Source: an uncultured bacterium (lineage in GTDB: Bacteria > Planctomycetota > UBA1135 > GCA-002686595). Taken from it: a stretch of 10,648 nt of DNA. The position numbers and the translations under genes are program-made. A model generated the notes under the pieces. It was not told where the DNA came from and did not search any database. It saw only the letters and a list, made by a program, of their open reading frames with translations. Below are positions 1-7,620 of the stretch, one piece after another (position 1 is the first letter of the stretch; each line of letters starts with the position of its first letter). The stretch covers positions 1-10,648 of the forward strand of contig CADEGS010000158.1 in assembly GCA_902826945.1 (NCBI GenBank). Reading direction: 5' to 3'.

Positions 1-24
1 TTCGCGCCGGGCACGGATCGCGTC

Positions 25-48
25 CGGCGGAGCGCCGTCGCTCCGCCG
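25..48. repeat. Perfect 10-bp inverted repeat (hairpin)
   Basis: Bases 25-34 (cggcggagcg) are exactly complementary to 39-48 (cgctccgccg), leaving a 4-base loop (ccgt). It lies about 30 bases upstream of the start codon at 79. No T-run follows, so if it is a terminator of a gene left of the window it is not a classical intrinsic one. It could equally be a 5'-leader structure of the gene at 79. In DNA this G+C-rich such hairpins also arise by chance, so the function is open. Confidence 0.4.
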
Positions 49-78
49 CACGCGCCACCCGAGCAGGAGAACCACCCG

Positions 79-1026
79 ATGACGATCGCAGCCCCCCACC
101 GCCGATTCGACGACCAGGTCCCGAGCGAGCGCGCCGCCGGCAGCCGCGCGCTGCGCGGCGCGCTGCTGCTCGTCGCGCTCTCCGCGCCGCCCTCGGCGCA
201 GCACGCGCGAACGGTCCTCTTCGACGAGCCCGACCAGGCCGCCCTCGCGCTCCCCGCCGAGCGCCAGGCCGTCCACCCCGTCACGGCGCCGTACTTCCAC
301 GAGGACTCGTTCGTCACGACGGACCTGCGGGCCTGGTACGTGAACCACCAGTTCCCCGGCGGCCCGATCGGCGGCGGCAGCGCCGACGTCTACGCGCTGC
401 AGGTCCGCGTGGCGCTCAGCGACCGCCTGCAGCTCGTCGCCTACAAGGACGGCTACGTCGATTTCGCCTCGGGAGCGGTCGACGACACGGGCTGGAACGA
501 CCTCGCGGCAGGCATCAAGTGGGCCTTCCTGCAGGACTGGGAGGCCGACCTGCACGCCGCGGTCGGGATCGGGTACGAGCTCGCCACCGGAGACGAGGAG
601 GTGCTGCAGGACGACAGCGAGCTGCGCGTCTGGGCCTCGCTGAACAAGGGCTTCGACCGCCTGCACCTGGGCGCCACGGTGAACGGGCTGTTCGCCACCG
701 GCAGCGAGGACGCCCTGGGCGACAGCGATCGGTTCCTGTGGCACCTGCACGCGGACTGGTTCGCCAGCGCGGCGCTCAGCCCGGTCGTCGAGCTCAACGG
801 CTACCACACGATCAGCGAGGGCGACAACGCGCCGCTGCCGTTCAGCGGCGTGGACGTGGCGAACCTGGGCGGCGGCGAGGACGAGGACGTGATCACCGCC
901 GCGATCGGCGGCGAGCTCCGGCCGTGCGCGGACATCGCCGTGCGCGCGGCCTACGAGTCGCCGCTCACCGACAACGAGGACCTGTTCGGCTACCGCTGGA
1001 CCGTGTCGCTGGTCTGGAGCTTGTAG
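79..1026 (+). CDS. Secreted probable outer-membrane beta-barrel protein
   Basis: 315 aa. The ATG at 79 follows an AGGAGA-type ribosome site about 9 bases upstream, and no other in-frame start is nearby. The N-terminus has an unusually long, charged n-region (about 24 residues), then a hydrophobic stretch near residues 25-36 and a likely signal-peptidase site after PSA (residue 40). The mature part is mostly alternating polar/hydrophobic stretches typical of amphipathic strands, with acidic turns (for example GGGEDED at 264-270). It ends in YRWTVSLVWSL, resembling a final barrel strand, though the last residue is Leu rather than Phe. Length and style recall the 'transporter'/MetA-pathway-of-phenol-degradation-like outer-membrane proteins, but I cannot assign the family firmly. 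It stands alone on the + strand, separated by 176 bases from the next gene. What passes through it, or what it binds, cannot be told. Confidence 0.8.
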   Translation: MTIAAPHRRFDDQVPSERAAGSRALRGALLLVALSAPPSAQHARTVLFDEPDQAALALPAERQAVHPVTAPYFHEDSFVTTDLRAWYVNHQFPGGPIGGGSADVYALQVRVALSDRLQLVAYKDGYVDFASGAVDDTGWNDLAAGIKWAFLQDWEADLHAAVGIGYELATGDEEVLQDDSELRVWASLNKGFDRLHLGATVNGLFATGSEDALGDSDRFLWHLHADWFASAALSPVVELNGYHTISEGDNAPLPFSGVDVANLGGGEDEDVITAAIGGELRPCADIAVRAAYESPLTDNEDLFGYRWTVSLVWSL

Positions 1027-1097
1027 AGCCCCTCGCCGAGGGCGCACGCGCTTCGCGCTCGACTCCCGGAGCCGGCGAGCCCCGCGCACGTCCCCGC

Positions 1098-1126
1098 TTC
1101 CGAGCGGCGCGCGACGGCACTACACT
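1098..1126 (+). promoter_or_regulatory. Possible sigma70-like promoter for the DUF1428 gene
   Basis: In the 176-base gap between the two + strand genes, ttccga (1098-1103) and tacact (1121-1126) are separated by 17 bases, with 3 and 4 matches to the TTGACA/TATAAT consensus. The tacact hexamer is one of few A+T-containing patches in this stretch. It would place a transcription start near 1133, about 70 bases before the ATG at 1203. This is a weak, pattern-only call; the rest of 1027-1202 shows nothing else I can name. Confidence 0.28.
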
Positions 1127-1202
1127 GCCGCCACGTGCGAGCCGACCGCACCGCGTGGTGACGGGCCGCCCGATGACGCTCGAGGAGCCAAGAGACCCGG
1201 CC

Positions 1203-1559
1203 ATGACCTACGTCGACGGATTCGTGATCCCCACGCCGAAGAACAAGACCGCCGCCTACAAGAAGATGGCGACCTGGGGCAAGAAGATGTGGATGAAGCA
1301 CGGCGCGCTGCAGTACTTCGAGTGCGTCGCGGACGACCTCTCGAGCATGCCCGGCTGCGGCGACTTCAAGAAGCTGGCCAAGCTCAAGCCGAGCGAGACG
1401 GTCTGGTTCTCGTTCATCGTCTACAAGAGCAAGGCCCACCGGAACGCCGTCAACAAGAAGGTCATGCAGGAGATGATGGAGAAGGGCATGCCCAAGGACA
1501 TGCCCTTCGACGTGAAGCGCATGGCCTTCGGCGGCTTCAAGACGGCCGTGCAGGGCTGA
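1203..1559 (+). CDS. DUF1428 (YbaA-like) small protein
   Basis: 118 aa, the usual size for DUF1428 (COG5507, E. coli YbaA type), a ferredoxin-like dimeric alpha/beta-barrel fold of unknown biochemical role. Family landmarks are all present: the start MTYVDGFVIP, HGALQYFECVADD (33-45), ETVWFSFIVYKS (65-76), AHRNAVNKKVM (78-88) and the closing MPFDVKRMAFGGF (100-112). The ATG at 1203 fits the conserved family start; the ribosome site is weak (aagaga about 7 bases upstream, or gaggag further back). No signal peptide is visible, so it is cytoplasmic. It is very rich in Lys (about 16%) and Met compared with its neighbours, which lowers local G+C to about 57-60%. Every Lys codon is AAG and almost all third positions are G/C, so codon use is native. 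It is convergent with the sulfatase-fold gene at 1621. Confidence 0.93.
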   Translation: MTYVDGFVIPTPKNKTAAYKKMATWGKKMWMKHGALQYFECVADDLSSMPGCGDFKKLAKLKPSETVWFSFIVYKSKAHRNAVNKKVMQEMMEKGMPKDMPFDVKRMAFGGFKTAVQG

Positions 1560-1571
1560 AGCCGGCGGATC

Positions 1572-1601
1572 CTCCCGGCCGCTCCCGACCAGGGCCGGGA
1601 G
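1572..1601. terminator. Hairpin between convergent genes, candidate bidirectional terminator
   Basis: ctcccggcc (1572-1580) pairs perfectly with ggccgggag (1593-1601) around a 12-base loop. An alternative shorter hairpin, gctcccg (1581-1587) with cgggagc (1596-1602), competes with it. It lies 12 bases after the DUF1428 stop codon and 19 bases beyond the stop codon of the - strand gene ending at 1621, in a gap of only 61 bases. No T-run is present on either side. The position strongly suggests a shared terminator; the missing T-run is what keeps confidence low. Confidence 0.45.
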
Positions 1602-1620
1602 CGAGCCGGGCGACGCGGAC

Positions 1621-4176
1621 TCATTCCGTGTAGCCCAGCGCGCGCAGCGCCTCGAGCTGCGCCGGCGAGAGCTCGGGCTCGTCGCCCGCCTCGAAGCGCG
1701 CGGCGAGCTGCCTGTGCTCCTGCCAGATGCGCCAGAGCCTGCGCTGTGCCTCGGCGGCGAGCTCGGGGTGGGCGTCGGTGACGTTCTCGAGCGCCCGCGG
1801 ATCCAGGTCGAGGTCGTAGAGGAGGAAGCGCGCGATCTCGGGGAACTCGAGCGCGCTCCAGCGGCCGCCGGCGGGTGCCGGGTGACGGCCGTGCGTCGGC
1901 GGGGAGGCCGGGTCGGCGGTGCGGATCTCGAGCGACTGACCCCAGCGGCCGTCGAGCAGCTCGAGGTTCCCGATCAGCGAGCCGTCGTCCTGCACGCGGA
2001 ACTCGTCGAAGACCACCGGCGGCGGCGACCATTCGCCCTCCTGCAAGAGGACCGGAGCGAGCGAATGGCCCTGGGCGAGCTCCGGGGGCGGCAGGCCCGC
2101 GAGCTCGAGCACGGTCGGCAGGACGTCGATCATCGACACGGGCTGCGCGATGCGCCGGCCGCCCGCGATGCGTCCGGGCCAGACGAAGATCAAGGGCACG
2201 CGCGACTCGAACGCGCCGAGCAGCGCTCCCTCCCAGGCCGGCGGCTGGGGGTCGAGCTGGCCGCGCCCGAAGCGCGGGTAGCTGGCGGCGGGGTGGCCGT
2301 GGTCCGAGCCGATCACGAGCAGCGTGTGCTCCCACTCGCCCCGCTCCTTCAGCCGCGCGACGAGCTCACCCAGGCGCTGGTCCTGGTGCATCATGGCCTC
2401 GTCGTGGCTGTCCTGCATCGTGCGGTAGAAGGCCTGGGGGTCGATGCCGTGCTGCTCGAGCTGCCCCTGCCAGTGCTCGTGCACGCTGGCGGAGGTGTGG
2501 CGGAAGGGGAACCGCAGGCTCTCCATCTGCTCGGCGTGCGCCTCGCTCTGCTCCGCGGCGACCAGGCGTCCGGCGAAGGGGCTCGGCGGGTGGTGCGGCG
2601 GATGGACGTCGGTGGTCTGGAAGTGCACCCAGTACGGTCCGGGGTACGCCTCGCGCCAGTCCCAGAACTGCTCGTGCAGGATCTTCGACGAGATCGCCTC
2701 GATCGGATCGAACGGAGCGCCGCGCTTGCCGAAGTCGCGGAACACGTCCACGCCGCGCTCGAGCCCCGAGCGCGAGCCCGCGTTCGGGTTGAAGGTGAAG
2801 ACGCCGGTGTGGAAGCCCGCGGCGTGGAAGTGCTCCGCCATCGTCTTCGCGTTCGGCGGCACCGGGTTGACGTCGTCGCGCAGGCCGCCGAGCACGCTGT
2901 GGTGCAGGGAGGTCATGAACGACGCCGTCGATGGCATCGTCCAGGTCGCGTTGCTGTAGGCGTTCTCGAACACGACCCCCTCGGCCGCGATCCGCTCCAG
3001 GTTGGGCGTCGTCGGCCGCTCGTAGCCGTACACGCTCATGTAGCCCGCGCTCGCGCCGTCGATGACGTAGAAGACGACGTCGGGGAGCTCGCGCGCGGCG
3101 CGCGGCTCGGCCGCCGCGCTCGAGAGCGTCGGCGAGGCCCAGAAGGCGATCCCGGGCGCGGCCTCGTCCGCGGCAGCCGCCACCAGCGACAGCGTCACGT
3201 CCCGCCCGGACCAGCGCGCCAGGTCGAGCGAGCGCTGGCGCCAGGCCTCGTCCGGCGGGACGGTCTCGTCCAGCACGGTCTCCTGCGCGCTCCCGTCGTC
3301 GATCCGCACGCTCGTGCGGGTGGCGGCGCCGTGCGAGCCCAGCGCGAGGTCGAGGCGCGCCGCGGGCGGGAGGCGCACGGCGTAGGAGAGACGCGTCGGC
3401 GCGTGGGCATAGATGGCGCGCCGCTGTGGCCCGAACTCGGTGTGGGCGGACGCGGAGATCGAGCGCACCCCGACGCCGGCCTCGGCGAAGGCCGCGCTGG
3501 CCGGGACCAGGCGCACCGAGGCGAGCTCGATCGTCGCCGGTCCGCTCGCTCCGAACAGGATGGCGATCTGCCGCACCGGCCCCCGCACCCGACCGCCCTC
3601 GCCGCGCACCTTGAAGCGGTGGACCCGCAGCTCCTCCCCCGCCTGCATGTCCGTCCCCGCGCCGTAGCTGCGCGTCGGCCACTGCTCCTCGGCCGTCTCG
3701 CCCGCGGTCTCGCGCACGTCGTAGCCGATGCCGACCCATTCGACGGGACCGGTGGCCCGCGCCTTGACGAGGACGTGGGTCCATTGCGAGAGGTCGAAGT
3801 CCGCCACGTCGACGAACACGCCGCCCGCGAGCACCTCCCCCGGGTCGGCCGGCGCCAGGCTCGTCTCCGTCAAGCGGATCTGCAACGAGCCCTCCCCCGG
3901 GGCGACCTCCGCCGGCGCCCCGCCGGGGACGAGGTTCGGCAGCGGCTGCCAGCCCGCCGCGCCCGCGTCGAAGCTCCAGGCCAGCGCCGGCAGCGCGTCC
4001 GCGCGCACGACGCCGCCCTCGACCTCCGCCGCGGCCAATCGCTCCTCGAGGTGGATCGCGACGGGCGCCAGCGCGGCGCGCTCCGGCTCCGAGCAGGCGG
4101 CCAGCCCGATGGCCAGCCAGACGCCGATCGAACGCGAGCGCGAGGGTCGTCCTGCGGTCCTGGGCGTGGTGTGCAT
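1621..4176 (-). CDS. Sulfatase-fold (alkaline phosphatase superfamily) lipoprotein with Thr at the nucleophile position
   Basis: 851 aa. A lipobox LAAC (25-28) after a basic n-region makes it a probable envelope lipoprotein. Residues about 64-225 and 250-352 look like two beta-sandwich modules of carbohydrate-binding/galactose-binding type. The catalytic domain runs from about 365 to 720: DVVFYVIDG (366-374), YGYERPTTPNLERIAAEGV (383-401), the nucleophile loop TWTMPSTAS (411-419), HPPHHPP (525-531), SDHG (624-627) and VPLIF (660-664). It ends LEALRALGYTE, a common sulfatase tail. The CxPSR formylglycine motif is replaced by T413-M-P-S-T, and the only Cys is lipidated C28, so formylglycine chemistry from Cys is impossible. 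The Asp usual in DTLRAD-type motifs is Gly378. A phosphodiesterase, phosphotransferase or non-catalytic role is as likely as sulfatase activity. The start at 4176 has a weak ribosome site but is the only start giving the signal peptide. It lies 53 bases after the ABC gene, so is probably co-transcribed. Confidence 0.9.
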   Translation of the reverse strand: MHTTPRTAGRPSRSRSIGVWLAIGLAACSEPERAALAPVAIHLEERLAAAEVEGGVVRADALPALAWSFDAGAAGWQPLPNLVPGGAPAEVAPGEGSLQIRLTETSLAPADPGEVLAGGVFVDVADFDLSQWTHVLVKARATGPVEWVGIGYDVRETAGETAEEQWPTRSYGAGTDMQAGEELRVHRFKVRGEGGRVRGPVRQIAILFGASGPATIELASVRLVPASAAFAEAGVGVRSISASAHTEFGPQRRAIYAHAPTRLSYAVRLPPAARLDLALGSHGAATRTSVRIDDGSAQETVLDETVPPDEAWRQRSLDLARWSGRDVTLSLVAAAADEAAPGIAFWASPTLSSAAAEPRAARELPDVVFYVIDGASAGYMSVYGYERPTTPNLERIAAEGVVFENAYSNATWTMPSTASFMTSLHHSVLGGLRDDVNPVPPNAKTMAEHFHAAGFHTGVFTFNPNAGSRSGLERGVDVFRDFGKRGAPFDPIEAISSKILHEQFWDWREAYPGPYWVHFQTTDVHPPHHPPSPFAGRLVAAEQSEAHAEQMESLRFPFRHTSASVHEHWQGQLEQHGIDPQAFYRTMQDSHDEAMMHQDQRLGELVARLKERGEWEHTLLVIGSDHGHPAASYPRFGRGQLDPQPPAWEGALLGAFESRVPLIFVWPGRIAGGRRIAQPVSMIDVLPTVLELAGLPPPELAQGHSLAPVLLQEGEWSPPPVVFDEFRVQDDGSLIGNLELLDGRWGQSLEIRTADPASPPTHGRHPAPAGGRWSALEFPEIARFLLYDLDLDPRALENVTDAHPELAAEAQRRLWRIWQEHRQLAARFEAGDEPELSPAQLEALRALGYTE

Positions 4177-4229
4177 CGTCCGCGCGGGGGGGAGGCGTCG
4201 GGCAGCCGGGCCGATTCGGCACGCCCAGT

Positions 4230-6074
4230 CTAGCCACGCGTCGGAGCTCGCGTCCTCCGGCTGGTGGCCTCCGGCTCCAGGCCCGGCTGCGGCGAGCGGG
4301 GCGCCGCGCGCGCGCCGGTCTGCACGCTCCACAGCGCGGCATACACGCCGTCCGCCGCGATCAGCTCGTCGTGGCGCCCGACCTCGACCACCTCGCCGGC
4401 GTCCAGCACCCAGATGCGGTCCGCGTTGCGCACGGTCGAGAGTCGGTGGGCGATCACGATCGTCGTGCGGCCGACGGCGAGGCGCTCGAGCGAGCGCTGG
4501 ATCGCGGCCTCGGTCTCGTTGTCGACCGCGGAGGTCGCCTCGTCGAGCACCAGCACCGGCGGATCCTTGAGCACGGCGCGCGCGAGCGAGACGCGCTGGC
4601 GCTGGCCGCCCGAGAGCTTCTGGCCGCGCTCGCCGACGACCGTGTCGTAACCCTGGGGCAGGGCGCGGATGAACTCGTCGGCCTCGGCCACCTGCGCGGC
4701 GGCCACGATCTCGGCCTCGCTCGCCTCGGGACGGCCGTACGCGATGTTCGCGCGCACGCTGCCGTGGAACAGGAAGACGTCCTGGCTGACGAGGCCGATC
4801 GCGCGGCGCAAGTCCGCCAGCACGTACGAGCGCAGGTCGTGGCCGTCGAGGGTGATCGCGCCCGAGTCCGGGTCGTAGAAGCGCAGCAGCAGCTTGACCA
4901 GCGTGGACTTGCCCGCGCCGGTCGCGCCGACGACCGCCGTCGTGTGCCCCGCGGGCGCTTCGAGACTCAGGGCGCGGAACACGGGCCGGCCCGCGTCGTA
5001 GCGGAAGCCGACGTCGCGGAAGGCCACCGCGCCGCGCACGGCGGCGCGGTCCAGGCGTCGCTTCCCGCCCGTGATCGTCGGGCGCAGCGCGAGCAGGTCG
5101 AGCAGGCGCGTGACCGAGGCCATCGCGCGCTGGTACAGGTCGAAGGTCTCTCCCAGCGCCGTCAGGGGCCACAGGAGCCGCTGGGTCAAGAACACCAGCA
5201 CGCCGTACGAGCCCACGGCGAGCTCTCCGGCCAGGGCCTGCTTCCCGCCCACGATCAGGGTCCCGGTGAAGCCGCACACGATCAGCATGCGGATCGAGGG
5301 GGAGAAGGCCGAGCTCAGCGCGATCGCGCGTGCGTTCTTCTCGCGGTAGGCGCGGCTGGACGCAGCGATGCGCTCGACCTCGCGCGCCTCCGCGGTGAAG
5401 CTCTTGATCGTGGCGATGCCGCCCAGGTTGCCGGCCAGGTCCGAGCTCAGCTCGCCCACCTGCGCGCGCACCTCGGCGTAGCGCGGCGCCAGGCGCCGCT
5501 GGAAGGCGAGCGTGCCCCACAGCACGAAGGGCATCGGCAGGAACGCCAGCCAGCCCACCGCCGGCGACAGGCAGAAGAAGATCCCCCCGATCACGACCAC
5601 GGTCGTCGCGACCTGCAGGAGCGCGTTCGCGCCGCGGTCGAGGAAGCGCTCGAGCTGGTTCACGTCGTCGTTGAGGATCGACATCAAGCCGCCGGTGCTC
5701 TCGTCCGCGAAGTAGGCGAGCTCGAGCGACTGCACGTGCGCGTAGGCGTCCATCCGGATCTCGTGCTGCAGGGCCTGTGCCAGGTTGCGCCACAGCACCT
5801 TCTCGCCGTACTCGAAGAGAGACTCGAGCATCCAGACCACGACCGTCACGAGGGCCAGCGCCCAGAGCTGGGCCTCGAGCTCCCGGACGCCGAAGCGCGC
5901 CAGGATCGACGCCTCGCGCCGCACGACGATGTCGACGGCGGCCCCGATCAGGAGCGGCGGCGCCAGATCGAGGAGCTTGTTCAGGATCGAGCACGCGCTG
6001 GCGGCGCGCAGCGTGCGGCGGTGCCCGCGCGCGTAGCGCAAGAGCCTCGTCAGCGGTCGCTCCGGCCGCTCCAC
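4230..6074 (-). CDS. ABC exporter half-transporter (fused permease and ATPase)
   Basis: 614 aa, the usual size for an MsbA/LmrA-type homodimeric or heterodimeric exporter subunit in the inner membrane. The N-terminal half has hydrophobic segments near 30-50, 71-92, 153-191 (two), 263-285 and 287-305, with the coupling-helix stretch [20 protein letters not shown] (121-140). The ATPase has Walker [10 protein letters not shown] (383-391), Q-loop Q431, signature LSGGQ (487-491), Walker B VLVLDEAT (507-514) and H-loop H543, all intact. The GTG at 6074 is chosen because it starts 2 bases after the apbE stop codon and no ATG lies nearby; it then reads directly into the first membrane segment. There is no peptidase C39 or other N-terminal accessory domain, and the C-terminal 25 or so residues are a Pro/Arg-rich tail. 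The substrate is not identifiable. The tight spacing to apbE suggests it serves the same pathway, but general lipid or drug export is possible. Confidence 0.94.
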   Translation of the reverse strand: MERPERPLTRLLRYARGHRRTLRAASACSILNKLLDLAPPLLIGAAVDIVVRREASILARFGVRELEAQLWALALVTVVVWMLESLFEYGEKVLWRNLAQALQHEIRMDAYAHVQSLELAYFADESTGGLMSILNDDVNQLERFLDRGANALLQVATTVVVIGGIFFCLSPAVGWLAFLPMPFVLWGTLAFQRRLAPRYAEVRAQVGELSSDLAGNLGGIATIKSFTAEAREVERIAASSRAYREKNARAIALSSAFSPSIRMLIVCGFTGTLIVGGKQALAGELAVGSYGVLVFLTQRLLWPLTALGETFDLYQRAMASVTRLLDLLALRPTITGGKRRLDRAAVRGAVAFRDVGFRYDAGRPVFRALSLEAPAGHTTAVVGATGAGKSTLVKLLLRFYDPDSGAITLDGHDLRSYVLADLRRAIGLVSQDVFLFHGSVRANIAYGRPEASEAEIVAAAQVAEADEFIRALPQGYDTVVGERGQKLSGGQRQRVSLARAVLKDPPVLVLDEATSAVDNETEAAIQRSLERLAVGRTTIVIAHRLSTVRNADRIWVLDAGEVVEVGRHDELIAADGVYAALWSVQTGARAAPRSPQPGLEPEATSRRTRAPTRG

Positions 6075-6076
6075 GG

Positions 6077-7087
6077 TCAGCGCGCGCGCTCGCCGCCGGA
6101 GAGGCCGCTCGAGACGAGCACGCGGCCGTCCATGGCGACCAGGATCGCCTCGACGCGCTCGAGGCGCTCGATCAGGGCCAGCCCGTCCTCGGGCCGCAGC
6201 ACGCACAGCGAGGTGGCCAGCGCGTCGGCCATGATGGACTCGGGCGCGACGACCGTGGCGCTCATGCAGCCGGTCGCCGGCCGCCCGGTGCGCGGGTCGA
6301 TGATGTGGTGGTAGCGACGGCCGTCGAGCAGGAAGAAGCGCTCGTAGTCGCCCGAGGTGGACACGCACGCGTTCGCGAGCGGCACGAGCGCGAGCACGCG
6401 CTCGCGGTCGCGCGGGTGGCGCACGGCGATGCGCCACAGCTCGCCGTGCTTGCGGCCGAGCGCCTTGAGGTCGCCGCCCGCGCTGACGAACGCGTGCCGG
6501 ACGCCGCGCTCCATCAGCACGGCCATGGCGCGATCGACGCCGTAGCCCTTGGCGATGCCGCCGAGGCCGATGCGCATGTGCGCCGGCAGCTCGATCGTCC
6601 CGCGCTCGCGATCGACGACCAGGCGTGAGGCGTCGATGAAGGGCAACGCGGCCGCGATCGCCTCGTCGGAGGGGAGCAGCGGCGGCTCGCGCTGGAAGTC
6701 CCACATCCGCCCCGCCGAGGCGTAGGTCACGTCGAAGGCGCCGGCGGTGAGCGCGTGGAACGCGACCGCGCGCTCGATCAGGGCGAGGATCTCCGCCGGA
6801 ACGGGCTGCGGCCCCTGACCGGCCGCGTCGTTCAGCGTCATCAGGGGCGAGGGCCGCCAGTCGGTCATCAGGTCCTCGACGCGGCGCATCTCGGCGATGG
6901 CGGCGTCGATCGCCGCCTCGAGCGCGGGCACGTCGGTGCCGAGGACCTTGATCTCGAGGTCGGTCCCCATGACGCCGAGCGAGCGCTCGACCAGCACGAG
7001 CTCCTCGTCCGGCCCCGGCTGTTGCGCGGCGCTCGCGCCGCAGGGGACGAGCGCGAGCAGCACGAGCGAGCGGACGCGATCGAGCAT
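6077..7087 (-). CDS. apbE: ApbE FAD:protein FMN transferase (flavinyltransferase)
   Basis: 336 aa. ApbE enzymes use FAD and Mg2+ to attach FMN covalently to Ser/Thr of exported target proteins. Family motifs in order: VMGTDLEI (39-46), [15 protein letters not shown] (73-87), [18 protein letters not shown] (114-131), [14 protein letters not shown] (174-187), SAGGD (202-206), TSGDYERFF (244-252), [13 protein letters not shown] (259-271) and MADALATSL (286-294). A Sec signal peptide (about 1-20, cut after ASA) places it outside the inner membrane; C16 is preceded by Pro, so it is not a good lipobox. GAGGG lies 8 bases before the ATG at 7087, the clearest ribosome site in the operon. It is 29 bases after the TlpA-like gene and 2 bases before the ABC gene. 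No Rnf/Nqr subunit or FMN-binding-domain gene is in the window; the best local substrate is the DUF3570 protein, which has a D-x-x-S-S-A-S motif. Confidence 0.96.
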   Translation of the reverse strand: MLDRVRSLVLLALVPCGASAAQQPGPDEELVLVERSLGVMGTDLEIKVLGTDVPALEAAIDAAIAEMRRVEDLMTDWRPSPLMTLNDAAGQGPQPVPAEILALIERAVAFHALTAGAFDVTYASAGRMWDFQREPPLLPSDEAIAAALPFIDASRLVVDRERGTIELPAHMRIGLGGIAKGYGVDRAMAVLMERGVRHAFVSAGGDLKALGRKHGELWRIAVRHPRDRERVLALVPLANACVSTSGDYERFFLLDGRRYHHIIDPRTGRPATGCMSATVVAPESIMADALATSLCVLRPEDGLALIERLERVEAILVAMDGRVLVSSGLSGGERAR

Positions 7088-7116
7088 GACGGGGACCCTC
7101 GTCGGTCGGCCGCCGC

Positions 7117-7620
7117 TCAGCGCGCGAGGAACGCGCCCCAGTCGCGCGGCGGCCGGTGGCCACGATAGACGGGCTCGCCGTCGCGCACCAGGACGAGGAT
7201 CGTCGGCGTGCCGTCCACGCCGAAGCGCTCCGTCAGGAGGAGGTCGCGGTCGCGCAGCTGCGGGAACGTGAAGCCGAGCTCGCGCGCCACGCGGCGCACC
7301 TCGCGCTCGTCCACGCGCTCGTCCGTGCCCGGCACGACGCCATAGAACTCGATCCGCTCGCCCAGGCTGCGCGCGGCCGCGACGACCTCGGGCGCCTCGC
7401 GCCGGCAGCTCTCGCACCACGTCTGCCAGAAGACCAGCGCCACGGGCCGGCCCCCGGCGAGCGCGCGGTCGAGATCGTGGCTCAGGCCGTCCACGTCGCG
7501 CACGACGAGCGGCTGGCGCGCGCCCGCGACGACCGGCGCGGCGCCGGGCCGCGCGTCGGTCGCCGCGCACGCGGTCGCGAGCGACAGGAGGAGCGCGGCG
7601 ATCGCGCGCGGGCAGCCCAT
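7117..7620 (-). CDS. TlpA/ResA-like thioredoxin-fold lipoprotein
   Basis: 167 aa. It is a thiol-disulfide oxidoreductase of the envelope: active site FWQTWCESC with C69 and C72, preceding Trp68, and cis-Pro loop GTPT with P139. The N-terminus [18 protein letters not shown] is a lipoprotein signal with C18 as the likely lipidated residue (the -3 Ala is slightly atypical). The strand order and the C-terminal [21 protein letters not shown] are typical of the TlpA family. Its ATG overlaps the stop codon of the DUF3570 gene (TGATG), so translation is coupled. No cytochrome c maturation gene is nearby, which argues against a CcmG role. Candidate clients in the operon are the C-terminal CxC of the DUF4266 lipoprotein and the cysteines of ApbE (C241, C274, C295); the DUF3570 protein has no Cys at all. 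The electron partner (DsbD/CcdA type) is not in the window. Confidence 0.93.
   Translation of the reverse strand: MGCPRAIAALLLSLATACAATDARPGAAPVVAGARQPLVVRDVDGLSHDLDRALAGGRPVALVFWQTWCESCRREAPEVVAAARSLGERIEFYGVVPGTDERVDEREVRRVARELGFTFPQLRDRDLLLTERFGVDGTPTILVLVRDGEPVYRGHRPPRDWGAFLAR

Noticed and set aside
460..480. D-F-A-S-G-A-V in the barrel protein at 79-1026, resembling an ApbE target
   Set aside because: The final residue is Val, which cannot carry the phosphoester-linked FMN; Ser or Thr is required. The gene is also outside the apbE operon.
1028..1043. Small inverted repeat just after the first gene (gcccctcg / cgagggc)
   Set aside because: The arms nearly touch, leaving at most a 4-5 bp stem with a workable loop and no T-run, so I do not call it a terminator.
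519..1559. 346-codon open frame ending with the DUF1428 protein
   Set aside because: Only the last 118 residues are DUF1428. The extension overlaps the beta-barrel gene in another frame and is Arg/Gly-rich shadow.
1714..4233. 839-codon open frame on the + strand, opposite the sulfatase-fold gene
   Set aside because: Its translation is low-complexity Arg/Ala/Val/Glu/Leu without any domain. It is a mirror of the high third-position G+C of the - strand gene, which has clear family motifs.
1621..5994. 1457-codon open frame joining the sulfatase-fold gene with upstream sequence
   Set aside because: The part above 4176 is Arg/Ala/Gly-rich shadow of the ABC exporter, which lies in another frame with all its motifs. 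The real protein starts with the lipoprotein signal at 4176.
4371..6314. Long + strand open frame opposite the ABC exporter
   Set aside because: It has no signal, motif or plausible ribosome site, and a repetitive composition. The opposite strand encodes an intact ABC transporter.
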